Shown: positions 9,140 through 18,277, counted from the first letter of the stretch. The stretch: 64,000 bases of DNA from Chloroflexota bacterium (GCA_022616275.1 JAKEFB010000042.1:62001-126000); one strand, 5' to 3'. The notes: generated by a model from the sequence alone, not told the origin. Program-made: numbers and translations.

Positions 9140-10441
9140 GTGGACAAGCAGTATGACATCATCATTATTGGCGGGCGGGTTGCCGGGGCAAGCCTGGCCA
9201 TGCGACTTGGCCAACAGAATCGGAAGGTTTTATTGATAGAACGGATAACGTTCCCCAGTTGGCCAAGCGTTCCCAGCAGCCCAATCGTTCACCCGGGCAC
9301 GATGCGCCTGCTCAGCGAGCTTGGTTTTGCTGAAGAGGAATACACCTATGCTGAAGGCAAGGCGGATCACGTTATTATGGATATGATGGGTAAATTCCAG
9401 GCCGTCATGCCGATGGCCATGATGGATTTAGACCGGAATTACATCTATGGCATTGACCGGAACAAGTTCGATACGGTGTTATGGCGGCGGGCGGCGAGTT
9501 GTCCCACTGTCAGCGCATACGAGAATTTTGCCATGACGGATGTACTCAAAGATGCCGCCGGCCGGGTGACGGGCATCGTCGGCCGAACGGGCGATAGAAC
9601 AGAAGAGGTAATCCAGGCCGACCTGGTGGTGGGGGCAGACGGGCGATTCAGTCTGGCGGCGCGCAAGTTTGGGGCGGAACCGTTTGAGGAGTTAAACGAC
9701 TACCCCAGTGCGTCGTACCACGCCGAGTGGGAGGGTGTGGCCGAGTACTCTAAAGCCTGCCCACACCCACTGGTGATCTACCAGCTTGGAGGTGGTTACT
9801 CGCTCTTGTGTATCCCAATTGACAAACAGAAATACATCATTGCCAACTATCTACGCACCGGTGATACGCACTTCGGTGGGAAGAAATTGGAGGAGCATTA
9901 CGTCCAGGCTCTCCAGTCCGTCCCGCGTTTGCGGGAACAATTAAAGAACGCCCGCCGGGTGACACCGGTCGTGGGCGTCCGGCGCATTGACAATGGTTAT
10001 CGCCAGGCCTATGGCCAGGGATGGGCTCTGGTTGGAGATGCTTTCCACTACGAATCACCCCTTGACGGGCAGGGTATTTACAACGCTTTGCTGGCCTCGA
10101 AGTTTTTGGCGGAGGCGATTGAGCAGTGGAAAAACGGCCAGCCGTGGGAAGAGGCGGGTAAGGAGTACCAGCAGCGTTTTTACGATTCCAGCCACGACAT
10201 GCTCAAGCAGACGGTGGCGCGGGTGCAACAGGAGCTATACACCAGCCCGCCGCCGTTTGTCGTCAATACCCTCATGCGTTGGGTATTAACGGATCCGCGC
10301 TTCCAAAAGAAATTCCTCCTTTACCTCAGCCGGGCCATTGACCCGAACACGTTCACTTTTGGGCCCAGCTTAGGCCCAGTTGCGCGTGGTTTCCTGCGGG
10401 ATGTTTTTAGAACCGGCCGCAGACAGCCTGCTTTTGAGTGA
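9140..10441 (+). CDS. FAD-dependent oxidoreductase/monooxygenase, geranylgeranyl-reductase-like
   Basis: 433 residues. It starts with GTG behind AAAGGAG. The Rossmann FAD-binding motif is IIIGGRVAGASLAMRL (residues 7-22), followed by ER at the end of strand 2. The DG motif is VVGADGRFSLAARKFG, and the second FAD contact is GWALVGDAFHYESPLDGQGIYNAL. These place it among PHBH/geranylgeranyl-reductase-type flavoproteins, which hydroxylate aromatics or reduce isoprenoid double bonds. The C-terminal ~100 residues are family-variable and do not settle the substrate. It stands alone on the + strand and ends before repeat-filled DNA. Confidence 0.88.
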   Translation: MDKQYDIIIIGGRVAGASLAMRLGQQNRKVLLIERITFPSWPSVPSSPIVHPGTMRLLSELGFAEEEYTYAEGKADHVIMDMMGKFQAVMPMAMMDLDRNYIYGIDRNKFDTVLWRRAASCPTVSAYENFAMTDVLKDAAGRVTGIVGRTGDRTEEVIQADLVVGADGRFSLAARKFGAEPFEELNDYPSASYHAEWEGVAEYSKACPHPLVIYQLGGGYSLLCIPIDKQKYIIANYLRTGDTHFGGKKLEEHYVQALQSVPRLREQLKNARRVTPVVGVRRIDNGYRQAYGQGWALVGDAFHYESPLDGQGIYNALLASKFLAEAIEQWKNGQPWEEAGKEYQQRFYDSSHDMLKQTVARVQQELYTSPPPFVVNTLMRWVLTDPRFQKKFLLYLSRAIDPNTFTFGPSLGPVARGFLRDVFRTGRRQPAFE

Positions 10442-10477
10442 CATAGAAAGGTATGGCTCAGATTAGCCTTACGATTT

Positions 10478-10507
10478 GACGACGGACGACGGACGACGGA
10501 CGACAGA
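10478..10507. repeat. GACGACGGAC tandem repeat
   Basis: Three to four copies of GACGACGGAC-type units lie directly after the FAD oxidoreductase, of the same family as 5620-5664 and 53366-53392. Confidence 0.7.
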
Positions 10508-10511
10508 GCTA

Positions 10512-10595
10512 AACCTCCGAGAGGTTACTTCTAGTGCCAACCTCCCGGAGGTTTGATACAGGAGGTCGGCAATAGACCTGAACCTCCGGGAGGTT
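10512..10595. repeat. Three 15-bp AACCTCCCGGAGGTT palindromes upstream of the glucosidase
   Basis: Copies lie at 10512-10526 (degenerate centre), 10539-10553 and 10581-10595. The last two have the same 42-base period and a similar spacer as the pair at 596-652. The final copy ends 8 bases before the glucosidase ATG, and its GGGAGG provides the only plausible ribosome site for that gene. Translation of the glucosidase therefore probably starts inside the repeat's hairpin. Confidence 0.8.
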
Positions 10596-10603
10596 ACTTC
10601 TAG

Positions 10604-12298
10604 ATGAAGAAAAAGTGGTGGAAAGAGAGTGTCGTTTACCAGATTTACCCGCGTAGTTTTTACGACAGCAACGGCGACGGCGTCGGCGACCTGCGGGGGA
10701 TTATTGAGAAGCTGGACTATCTCCAGGAGCTGGGCGTTAACGTCGTCTGGTTGTCGCCCGTCTACCAATCGCCAAACGACGACAACGGCTACGACATCAG
10801 CAATTATAGAGCGATTATGGACGAGTTTGGGACCCTGGCCGACTGGGAGGAGATGCTGGCCGGCATGCACCAAAGAGGCATCCGGCTGATCATGGACCTG
10901 GTGGTCAACCACACCTCGGACGAACACCCCTGGTTTGTCGAGTCGCGCAAGTCCAAAGATAACCCGTACCGCGACTACTACATCTGGCGGCCGGCCAAAG
11001 ACGGTCGTGAGCCAAACAACTGGTTCTCTTTCTTCAGCGGTTCGGCCTGGCAGTACGACCAAGCCACGGACGAATACTACCTCCATCTCTTCTCCCGCAA
11101 ACAGCCCGACCTCAACTGGGAAAACCCGGCCGTCCGCCGGGAAATCTATGACATGATGCACTGGTGGCTGCAAAAGGGCGTTGACGGCTTCCGCATGGAC
11201 GTTATCAACATGATCTCCAAGGTGCCAGGCCTGCCGGACGCCCCGGTCACCAGCAATAGCCGCTACCAATTTGGCGGCCGCTACTTTATCAATGGGCCAC
11301 GGCTGGCCGAGTTCCTCCAGGAGATGAAGGACGAAGTACTGTCCAAATACGACATCTTCACCGTCGGCGAGACGCCGCTGGTGAGCCCCGAGGACGCCGT
11401 CGCCCTGACCCACGAGGAGAGCGGCTATCTCAACATGCTGTTCCAGTTCGAGCACATGGAGGTTGACGTTGACCGCGGGGCCACCACGCGGTTGAACCTG
11501 GTTCCCTGGCGCTTGTCGGCGTTGAAGCAGGTCATGACCCGCTGGCAAAAGGGGCTGGAAGGCCAGAGCTGGAACAGCTTATACCTCTCCAATCACGACC
11601 AGCCGCGCCAGGTGTCGCGCTTCGGCGACGACGGCCGCTACCGGGTGGAGTCGGCCAAGCTGCTGGCCACTTTCCTGCACATGCTGCAGGGCACGCCCTA
11701 CATCTACCAGGGTGAAGAGATCGGCATGACCAACGTGAAGTTCGACTCGATTGAGGAGTACCGGGACATTGAAACGCTGAACGCTTACCGGGAGCTGGTA
11801 GAAGAAAGGGGCCTGGACCGCCAGGCAGTGCTGGCCGGTATCCACGCCAAAAGTCGCGACAATGCCCGAACGCCGGTGCAATGGGACGACGGCGAGCAGG
11901 CCGGCTTCACGACTGGCGAGCCCTGGATCAAGATCAATCCCAACTACCGGGCCATTAACGTCCGCCAGGCGCTGGCCGACCCGCATTCCATCTTTTACTA
12001 TTACCAGAAGCTGATCAGGCTGCGGAAGGAGAACCCGGTGGTCGTCTACGGCCGCTACGACCTGATCCTGGAGGAGGACGAGGCGATTGTCGCCTTCACG
12101 CGCACGCTGGAGGGCGACCGCTTGCTGGTCATTCTGAACTTTACGGCGGGCGGGCCTGTCTTCGAGTTACCCGGCCAGATCTCTTTCGCCGGCCAGGAAT
12201 TGTTGATCAGCAACTATGAGGTTGATGCGGCCGAACCACTCCACCACCTATCCCTCCGCCCCTTCGAAGCCCGCGTCTACCGCCTCAGCGGAGCATAA
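10604..12298 (+). CDS. GH13 alpha-glucosidase (oligo-1,6-glucosidase type)
   Basis: 564 residues, the normal length for GH13 oligo-1,6-glucosidase, trehalose-6-phosphate hydrolase and related enzymes. The start YQIYPRSFYDSNGDGVGDL is diagnostic of this clan. The catalytic residues are visible: nucleophile Asp in GFRMDVINM (~198), acid/base Glu in FTVGETPLV (~255) and transition-state Asp in SNHDQPR (~331). The loop NHTSDEHPWF and the C-terminal beta-sandwich are present. It has no signal peptide, so it acts on imported oligosaccharides in the cytoplasm, releasing glucose from non-reducing ends. The exact linkage preference (alpha-1,4, alpha-1,6 or sucrose-type) is undetermined. A strong hairpin terminator follows. 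Confidence 0.94.
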   Translation: MKKKWWKESVVYQIYPRSFYDSNGDGVGDLRGIIEKLDYLQELGVNVVWLSPVYQSPNDDNGYDISNYRAIMDEFGTLADWEEMLAGMHQRGIRLIMDLVVNHTSDEHPWFVESRKSKDNPYRDYYIWRPAKDGREPNNWFSFFSGSAWQYDQATDEYYLHLFSRKQPDLNWENPAVRREIYDMMHWWLQKGVDGFRMDVINMISKVPGLPDAPVTSNSRYQFGGRYFINGPRLAEFLQEMKDEVLSKYDIFTVGETPLVSPEDAVALTHEESGYLNMLFQFEHMEVDVDRGATTRLNLVPWRLSALKQVMTRWQKGLEGQSWNSLYLSNHDQPRQVSRFGDDGRYRVESAKLLATFLHMLQGTPYIYQGEEIGMTNVKFDSIEEYRDIETLNAYRELVEERGLDRQAVLAGIHAKSRDNARTPVQWDDGEQAGFTTGEPWIKINPNYRAINVRQALADPHSIFYYYQKLIRLRKENPVVVYGRYDLILEEDEAIVAFTRTLEGDRLLVILNFTAGGPVFELPGQISFAGQELLISNYEVDAAEPLHHLSLRPFEARVYRLSGA

Positions 12299-12302
12299 TT
12301 GC

Positions 12303-12339
12303 GCCTCGAATGACGCAAGCTTCTTGCGTCATTCGAGGC
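12303..12339 (+). terminator. Perfect 17-bp hairpin terminator after the glucosidase gene
   Basis: GCCTCGAATGACGCAAG (12303-12319), a 3-base loop and its exact reverse complement (12323-12339) lie 5 bases after the stop. No long T-run follows, so it is an intrinsic terminator only in the broad sense, or an mRNA-stabilising stem. Confidence 0.75.
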
Positions 12340-12355
12340 CACAAAATGAGAGAAG

Positions 12356-14584
12356 ATGAAACCATTGCCGTTTTTCCCACGCGCTCTTCTCGTGATCGTC
12401 GTTTTACTGCTCTTGCCGGCCTCAACAGTTCTGCGGCTGGCTGACGGCTCCTCCCTCCTCTCAACCCCGGCCGGCCCGCTTACTTACCAAAACAATGAAG
12501 CCACCATCCGCCAGGGGACGGCCGCTATGTTCGTCGAAAACGTCGGCCAGTTTGACCCAGGCGCCCGCTTCCAGGCGCGCAGTGACAACCGCCTTGTCTG
12601 GCTGGCCCCGGATGGGCTGTGGATTACCTTGCTCGAACCGGCCGACCTGGCCGAGAATATCGCCGCTTACCAGGTTGAAAGCCACGACCGGCTCGCCGCC
12701 GCCACCCGCCACGGCGTCCACCTGAGGCTGACTTTTGTTGGCGCCAATCCCAACCCCCTCCTGGAGCCTTTCGACCCCTTGCCGATCACTACTTCTTATT
12801 TCGCCGGCCGCGGGCCTGGCCAATGGCGGGCCAACGTTCCCGCCTGGGGGGGCGTCCGCTACGTCGAGCTTTACCCCGGCCTGGACTTGGAAATCAGCAG
12901 CGACGGCGGCCTGGCGCCGCGCCTGGTCTGCCGAACCAATTGCCCCCTGGCGCTGCGGCAGGTCCGCCTGCGAATCGAAGGCGCGGAAGAGCAGACGCTG
13001 CTGGCCCGGCCGGGTTCGCCCACGGCCGACGCGATCCACCTGACTACCACACTCGGCGACTTTATCTTCCCTCTTCTGCCGGTCATCACCGCTGCTGGCG
13101 CTCCCCTCGAACCGCCGGCCGCGCCGCTGTTAATCGGGAACGAGATCGTGGCCCCGTTTGTGGCTGGTAGCGCGCCGGGCACGAACCAGGAGCGACCGGC
13201 CGCAGGCCCGGCCGGCTCCGACCTGGTCTATCTCACCTGGCTGGGTGGCGCGATTACCGACTACGGCCGGGGCATTGCCGTTGACGACCAGGGCAGCGCC
13301 TACGTCACCGGCACGACCGATTCGGTTGATTTCCCCACCACGCCTGGCGCCTTCGACACCACCCTCAACGACAGCTTCGACGCCTTTGTGGCCAAGCTGG
13401 ATGCCAGCGGCGCACTCGAATATGCCACCTATATCGGCGGGGGCCTCGAGGACCGGGGTTCTAGAATCGCCGTAGACGAGGCCGGCAACGCCTTTGTTAC
13501 CGGCTATACCTACTCCACCGATTTCCCCGCCACGCCAGGCGCCTACGACACCGATCACAACGGCGGCAACTTTGACGCCTTTATAGCCAAAGTCAACGCC
13601 GACGGCAGCGACCTGGTCTACGCCACCTACCTGGGCGGCGCCCAGGACGAGTACGGCGGCGACATCGCCGTGGACGCCGCCGGCAATGCCTATATCACCG
13701 GCTACACCACGTCCATCAATTTTCCCACTACCCCGGCGGCTTACGATACCAGCTTCAACGGCGTTATAGACGTTATTGCCGTCAAAATCAACCCGGCCGG
13801 CGACGACCTGATCTACGCCACCTTTATCGGCGCGGACTCTTTCGAATTCGGTTACGGCATTGCCCTGGATGGCCAGGATAGCGCCTACCTGACCGGCCAC
13901 ACTATGTCCATGGAATTCCCGGTTACGCCTGGCGCTTTCGACACAATTTACAACGGCGGCCTGAGCGACGCTTTTCTCCTCAAGCTCCTGCCGGACGGCA
14001 GCGACCTGGCCTACGCCTCTTTTCTCGGCGGGGCTAACTTTGACAACGGTAAGGGGCTGGCCGTAACCGCCACCGGCGACGCCTTTGTCGCCGGCCCAAC
14101 CGACTCCGGCAACTTTCCCACGACGCCCGGCGCCTACGATACCGAGTACGGCGGCGGTCGGGACGTCTTTGCCCTGCGTATGAACGCCAGCGGCAGCGCC
14201 CTGTGGTTCAGCACTTTCCTGGGTGGCAGCGGCGAAGACGAGGCCGGCGACCTTGACTTTGACAGCTCCGGCAGCGCCTTCGTCACCGGCTGGACGTTAT
14301 CCGGCGATTTTCCCACGACTGCTGGCGCGTATGATCCAACCCACAACGGCACCTATGACGCCTTTCTGGTCATGCTCTGGCCGGCCGGGGACCGCCTCGC
14401 TTACAGCACCTTCCTGGGCCAGGACAGCACCAATTACGGCTGGGGAATCGCCGTGGACCCGGCCGGCGGCGCCTATATTGCCGGCGACGCCGGCTTGCCC
14501 ATTGATGCCTTCGCCCTCAAGCTGGCCCTCACCCCGCCACCAATCCATAATAGTTACCTTCCGATCATTTCAGCCGGTTCGTAA
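12356..14584 (+). CDS. Secreted SBBP-repeat beta-propeller protein (DUF7948-type N-domain)
   Basis: 742 residues. Signal peptide at 1-30 (FPRALLVIVVLLLLPAS). Residues ~60-275 match the DUF7948-type domain that precedes SBBP repeats (FVENVGQFDPGARFQAR, YFAGRGPGQWRANVPAWGGVRY). Residues ~290-725 hold about eight SBBP units built on DLVYATYLGG, GIAVDDQGSAYVTG and DFPTTPGAYDT. The C-terminal SYLPIISAGS resembles the Chloroflexota YLPL surface motif. It is an extracellular propeller of unknown ligand. The repeats are highly regular at DNA level, so recent internal duplication and length polymorphism are likely. Confidence 0.9.
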   Translation: MKPLPFFPRALLVIVVLLLLPASTVLRLADGSSLLSTPAGPLTYQNNEATIRQGTAAMFVENVGQFDPGARFQARSDNRLVWLAPDGLWITLLEPADLAENIAAYQVESHDRLAAATRHGVHLRLTFVGANPNPLLEPFDPLPITTSYFAGRGPGQWRANVPAWGGVRYVELYPGLDLEISSDGGLAPRLVCRTNCPLALRQVRLRIEGAEEQTLLARPGSPTADAIHLTTTLGDFIFPLLPVITAAGAPLEPPAAPLLIGNEIVAPFVAGSAPGTNQERPAAGPAGSDLVYLTWLGGAITDYGRGIAVDDQGSAYVTGTTDSVDFPTTPGAFDTTLNDSFDAFVAKLDASGALEYATYIGGGLEDRGSRIAVDEAGNAFVTGYTYSTDFPATPGAYDTDHNGGNFDAFIAKVNADGSDLVYATYLGGAQDEYGGDIAVDAAGNAYITGYTTSINFPTTPAAYDTSFNGVIDVIAVKINPAGDDLIYATFIGADSFEFGYGIALDGQDSAYLTGHTMSMEFPVTPGAFDTIYNGGLSDAFLLKLLPDGSDLAYASFLGGANFDNGKGLAVTATGDAFVAGPTDSGNFPTTPGAYDTEYGGGRDVFALRMNASGSALWFSTFLGGSGEDEAGDLDFDSSGSAFVTGWTLSGDFPTTAGAYDPTHNGTYDAFLVMLWPAGDRLAYSTFLGQDSTNYGWGIAVDPAGGAYIAGDAGLPIDAFALKLALTPPPIHNSYLPIISAGS

Positions 14585-14698
14585 CTTTAAATAAACAATC
14601 AAGGATGTCGTTGCCTTTGGTTGGGCGTGTTGTTAGGTGCAAACAAGGAAATCTATTATGCAGGGGCAAAAGTTGACTTTTCTGTCAAGCTGGCGGCG

Positions 14699-15289
14699 TC
14701 AATAGAGTTTCAGCGCGGTGACGGCAACGTTGCTCCCGGAGACGAGGATCCTGATTTCGATTTCCGCCCCAGGCGGGTACTCTTCCTCAACCTCGCTCTC
14801 GGCGACGACGACGTGGAGATCGTAGTAGGGATTGCGATCCGGGGCAGCCGAGTCGGATAGGAAAAGACTGGGCGGGGCGCACATGCCCATGTCGGACGGG
14901 CAGGCTTTCTCTCCCAGCAGCGTGGCCACGACGATGCCGCGCACCACCACCTCCTGCCCGTCGAGCGCGGTGCGGTGCTCGATGACGTAGGTTACCGAGA
15001 CGGGCTGAGTGGGGAGGGTCTGGACCGGCTCGTCAGGATAGGGGGCCAGGCCGGCCTGGGACGGGTCTTCGGGATAGACCACGGCCGATCCGGCGGTGAC
15101 GACATCTTCAACTGTCCCGACCGGGGTGACCTCCGGCTGGACAGCGCCGGTCTGTTCATCTCCGCCGGCCGGGGTGGGGGTGGCGTCGTTTCGTTGTACG
15201 GGGAGTGTGCCGGGCGAACCGGCCGGCGGGCTGCAGGCAGTCAAAATGATGGCTAAGCCAATGGCAAGTAGGCGATAAAGGCGAATCAT
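14699..15289 (-). CDS. Small lipoprotein of unknown function
   Basis: 196 residues from the ATG at 15289, chosen because GGAGG lies just upstream and a classic signal follows at once: MIRLYRLLAIGLAIILTAC with lipidated Cys19. The open frame extends 69 residues further upstream, but this part contains the AT-rich promoter region. A Thr/Pro/Gly-rich linker leads to a C-terminal domain (~105-196) resembling an OB-type fold (VTYVIEHRTALDGQEVVVRGIVVATLLGE), with two cysteines in CPSDMGMC. The first 20 residues closely resemble those of the Hint-domain lipoprotein at 59127-60176, suggesting shared ancestry of the leader. No function is assigned. Confidence 0.8.
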   Translation of the reverse strand: MIRLYRLLAIGLAIILTACSPPAGSPGTLPVQRNDATPTPAGGDEQTGAVQPEVTPVGTVEDVVTAGSAVVYPEDPSQAGLAPYPDEPVQTLPTQPVSVTYVIEHRTALDGQEVVVRGIVVATLLGEKACPSDMGMCAPPSLFLSDSAAPDRNPYYDLHVVVAESEVEEEYPPGAEIEIRILVSGSNVAVTALKLY

Positions 15290-15479
15290 GATATGATGTC
15301 CTCCCGTCAAAATCTCGACCCAAATCATGCAAACGATTTGCGTTTGCCCAAAGGTATATATATATATAGACGCTGGCAGGCAGATTTTGTTCCAGCAGGC
15401 GCGGTCATGAGACCGGCCCGAGCGAGCAATTCCTCTGTGTATACTCTGTGCCCTCTGTGTTCCTCTGAATAAAGATAGT

Positions 15480-16187
15480 ATGAAAACGATTGGCATTATT
15501 GGCGGGATTGGGCCGGAGTCAACGATTGAATATTATCGTTTGATCATCGCCCTATACCGCCAGCGGAAGCCGGATGGCAGCTATCCCCCGATCCTTATCA
15601 ACAGCATCAACCTGACGAGAATGCTGGATTTAATCGGCGAGCAGAGGTTGGAGGAGGTTACGGAGTATCTGCTGGGTGAGGTGGCGAAGCTGGCCCAGGC
15701 CGGGGCCGAGCTGGGCCTGCTGGCGGCCAATACGCCGCACATTGTTTTTGAGGATATTCAACGGCAGTCGCCGATTCCGCTGGTCAGCATTGTGGAAGCG
15801 ACGTGTCGGGCGGCGCAGGCACTGGGGCTGAAAAAAGTGGGGCTGTTTGGCGCGCGCTTCACGATGCAGGCGCGGTTTTACCCGGAGGTGTTCGCCAGGC
15901 AGGGGATCATGGTCGCCGTACCTGAGCCGGACGAGCAGGGGTACATTCATGACAAGTATATGAGCGAACTGGTCAATGGCGTCTTTCGAGCCGAAACGCG
16001 GGAAGGCTTGCTGGCGATAGTGGACCGGTTGGTAGCGCGGGAAGGGATTGAAGGCTTGATTTTAGGCGGAACGGAACTGCCCTTGATTCTGCGGGACGCG
16101 GCCGGCCGGCCGATCCCATTTCTGGATACGACCCGGATTCACGTGGAGGCCGTTATGGCGCAGGTGCTGGCGGAGGAAGGGGTTTGA
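15480..16187 (+). CDS. Aspartate/glutamate racemase-fold protein lacking both catalytic cysteines
   Basis: 235 residues with the family start MKTIGIIGGIGPESTIEYYR and family length. True racemases use two cysteines, one just before the NT of the first motif and one in LGCTE. Here these read LLAANTPH (Ala83) and LGGTELPL (Gly197), so neither thiol is present. Other conserved features (ILINSINL, ESTIEYY, ELPLIL) are kept, so the fold is probably intact, but cofactor-independent racemisation is not expected. It may bind an amino acid or act as a lyase or isomerase by other chemistry. The gene for an amidotransferase-like protein follows 97 bases downstream on the same strand. Confidence 0.88.
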   Translation: MKTIGIIGGIGPESTIEYYRLIIALYRQRKPDGSYPPILINSINLTRMLDLIGEQRLEEVTEYLLGEVAKLAQAGAELGLLAANTPHIVFEDIQRQSPIPLVSIVEATCRAAQALGLKKVGLFGARFTMQARFYPEVFARQGIMVAVPEPDEQGYIHDKYMSELVNGVFRAETREGLLAIVDRLVAREGIEGLILGGTELPLILRDAAGRPIPFLDTTRIHVEAVMAQVLAEEGV

Positions 16188-16284
16188 TGGCGGACGATGG
16201 GCAGCTTGCACCGAGGCTTCCGAAGTGACGGACGGCGGATGATAACTGGTCAGAGAGAAATTGTCCGTTACTGGGGGTTAACTA

Positions 16285-16989
16285 ATGGCTGAGCTTTCGA
16301 TTGGTCTGATTGGCGATTACGATGAAGCGAAACCGGCCCACGTGGCTATTCCCCAGGCCCTGGCGCTGTCGGCCCAGGCGCTGGGCTGCACGGTGGGGGC
16401 GACGTGGCTGCCGACGCCGCTGTTAGAAGCGGCTACCGCGACCCAACTGGCCGGCTACGACGGGCTGTGGTGTGTGCCGGGCAGCCCCTACGCCAGCATG
16501 GAGGGGGCGCTGAGAGCCATCCAATATGCCAGGGAGAGCGGCCGGCCGTTCCTGGGGACGTGCGGCGGCTGCCAGCACGCGCTGCTGGAATATGCCCGGC
16601 ACGTTTTGGGCTATCGCCAGGCGGACCACGCCGAGTCGAGCCCGGAGACGGAGTTTCCGCTGATTGCCCCGCTGGCGTGCGCGCTGGTCGAGACGACGGC
16701 CGGTATCTGGCTGCGGCCGGGGTCGCGGGTGGTTGAGATTTACGGGCAGGAGGAGATCGTCGAGGCGTACCACTGCAGCTATGGCTTCAATAACGACTAT
16801 CTCAGTTTGTTCGACCAGGGTAAGTTGCGCATTGCCGGGACAGATGCGGCCGGCGAGGTGCGCGTGGTGGAACTCGACTCGCATCCGTTCTTCGTGGCGA
16901 CGTTGTTTCAACCGGAACGGTCGGCTTTGGGCGGCCGGGTGCATCCGCTGATTACGGCTTACGTTCGGGCGGCGTTGGACGGGAAATAG
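16285..16989 (+). CDS. Stand-alone CTP-synthase-like class I glutamine amidotransferase domain
   Basis: 234 residues. It resembles only the C-terminal amidotransferase half of CTP synthase: IGLIGDYDEAKPAHVAIPQAL at the start, YDGLWCVPGSPYASMEG, and the nucleophile elbow GTCGGCQHAL (Cys93). There is no ammonia-using synthetase domain. The usual catalytic His of the HPE motif is Gln here (LFQPERSAL, Gln209-Pro-Glu211), so glutaminase activity by the normal triad is doubtful. It matches the group annotated as CTP synthase C-terminal region-related (seleno)protein, where the nucleophile is sometimes selenocysteine; here it is TGC. The biological role of that group is not established. Confidence 0.85.
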   Translation: MAELSIGLIGDYDEAKPAHVAIPQALALSAQALGCTVGATWLPTPLLEAATATQLAGYDGLWCVPGSPYASMEGALRAIQYARESGRPFLGTCGGCQHALLEYARHVLGYRQADHAESSPETEFPLIAPLACALVETTAGIWLRPGSRVVEIYGQEEIVEAYHCSYGFNNDYLSLFDQGKLRIAGTDAAGEVRVVELDSHPFFVATLFQPERSALGGRVHPLITAYVRAALDGK

Positions 16990-17089
16990 AGGGGGAGAGG
17001 AGGAGACAAGGGGACAAGGGGAGGGGGTGACAAGGTGAAAGTGGACACAAGGAAGTATAGAGATGCCCAGGTTTGGGCACGGGTCTTGT

Positions 17090-18277
17090 TCATTGATAAC
17101 TCTGCAATATTCGCCGCGCCACCGACCACTTATGGACTTCGTCCGGCCCATCATAAATGCGAGCCGCCCGCTCGTGCCGGTACCAGTAGGCGAGGGGGGT
17201 ATCGTCGGTCATGCCCAGGCCGCCATGCACCTGCAGCGCCCGATCCAGGACACTTTGCAAGACATTGGCCACGTGAAACTTAATCAGCGATACCTCATCG
17301 CGAGCAGCATAGTGGCCTTCTTTATCAATCTTGTCGGCCGTCTCCAGCACCATCAGCCGGGCAGCATTGATTTCCGCGCGCGATTCGGCCACCCAGTTCT
17401 GGACCGTTTGCTGGTCGGCCAGCGTGCGGCCGGGGGCTATCTCGCGCGTCACAGCATAACGGCACATCAGGTCGAAGGCCCGCTCGCAAATGCCTAACCA
17501 ACGCATACAGTGGTGAATACGGCCAGGGCCCAACCGGTTTTGGGCAATAGCAAAGCCGTGCCCTTCCTGTCCAAGCAGGTTCGTCTTGGGCACGCGCACG
17601 TCCACGTAGCGCATCTCGGCGTGGCTGGCCCACCCATCCCCGGCCTCGCCCATCACCGAAACATTCCGTAGCCGCTCCACACCGGGTGTATCTAAGGGAA
17701 CGAGGATCTGGCTGGCCCGGTTATGCCTGCCGGCTTCAGGGTTCGTAATCGCCATCACCACGGCAAATGCAGCGCCATCGGCCGAGGAGGTGAACCATTT
17801 GTGACCGTTGATAACGTACTGGTCCCGGTCGGCAACGGCCGCCGTGCTCATCACCGTTGGGTTGGAGCCGGCGTGCTCCGGCTCCGTCATAGAAAAGCAA
17901 CTGCGAATCTCTCCGTTCAGCAGCGGCCGCAAGAACTGTTCCTTTTGCTCGGCCGTGCCGTGCTCAATCAATATTTCCATATTGCCGGAATCGGGGGCCT
18001 GGCAGTTAAAGGCATAATGCCCAATTGGCGTTTGCCCCAATTCCTGGCTCACCAGCCCGTGCTCAAAGAGAGACAGCCCCAGGCCACCATAGTCAAGTGG
18101 TATTTGCGGCAACCACAAACCCAACTCTTTCACCATTTGCCGCTTCTCGTTCAGCACTGGCTCGACAGCATAAAAGCCGTCGTGGATAAATTCCAGTTCC
18201 AGGGGCATTAATTCTTCGCGCACAAATTCGCGAACGGTACTCAAGATCTTTTTTAATCGAGGGGGAATGTCAAACAC
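17090..18277 (-). CDS. Acyl-CoA dehydrogenase (ACAD10/11-like)
   Basis: 395 residues covering all three ACAD domains. FAD/acyl contacts include CFSMTEPEHAGSNPT and INGHKWFTSSADGA, and the C-terminal helix holds QVHGGLGMTDDTPLAYWYR. The catalytic base position reads YDGPDEVHKW, with Asp in place of the usual Glu, as in the ACAD10/11 group. It oxidises acyl-CoA to enoyl-CoA in the cytoplasm and passes electrons to ETF. Chain-length preference is not predictable. No beta-oxidation partner is adjacent, so it acts as a scattered single gene. A G-rich low-complexity tract (16990-17035) lies just beyond its 3' end. Confidence 0.92.
   Translation of the reverse strand: MFDIPPRLKKILSTVREFVREELMPLELEFIHDGFYAVEPVLNEKRQMVKELGLWLPQIPLDYGGLGLSLFEHGLVSQELGQTPIGHYAFNCQAPDSGNMEILIEHGTAEQKEQFLRPLLNGEIRSCFSMTEPEHAGSNPTVMSTAAVADRDQYVINGHKWFTSSADGAAFAVVMAITNPEAGRHNRASQILVPLDTPGVERLRNVSVMGEAGDGWASHAEMRYVDVRVPKTNLLGQEGHGFAIAQNRLGPGRIHHCMRWLGICERAFDLMCRYAVTREIAPGRTLADQQTVQNWVAESRAEINAARLMVLETADKIDKEGHYAARDEVSLIKFHVANVLQSVLDRALQVHGGLGMTDDTPLAYWYRHERAARIYDGPDEVHKWSVARRILQSYQ

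Noticed and set aside
10512-10595. Possible CRISPR-like array of palindromes
   Set aside because: Only three 15-mers with unequal gaps (12 and 27 bases), and the spacer itself is repeated at 611-637; no cas genes.
10469-11548. 359-codon open frame on the - strand
   Set aside because: Antisense to the GH13 gene, whose catalytic motifs are on the + strand; the frame begins in low-complexity repeats.
15357-15369. TATATATATATA tract as an origin or special promoter
   Set aside because: A simple dinucleotide run in a divergent promoter region, with no other origin features such as DnaA boxes seen.
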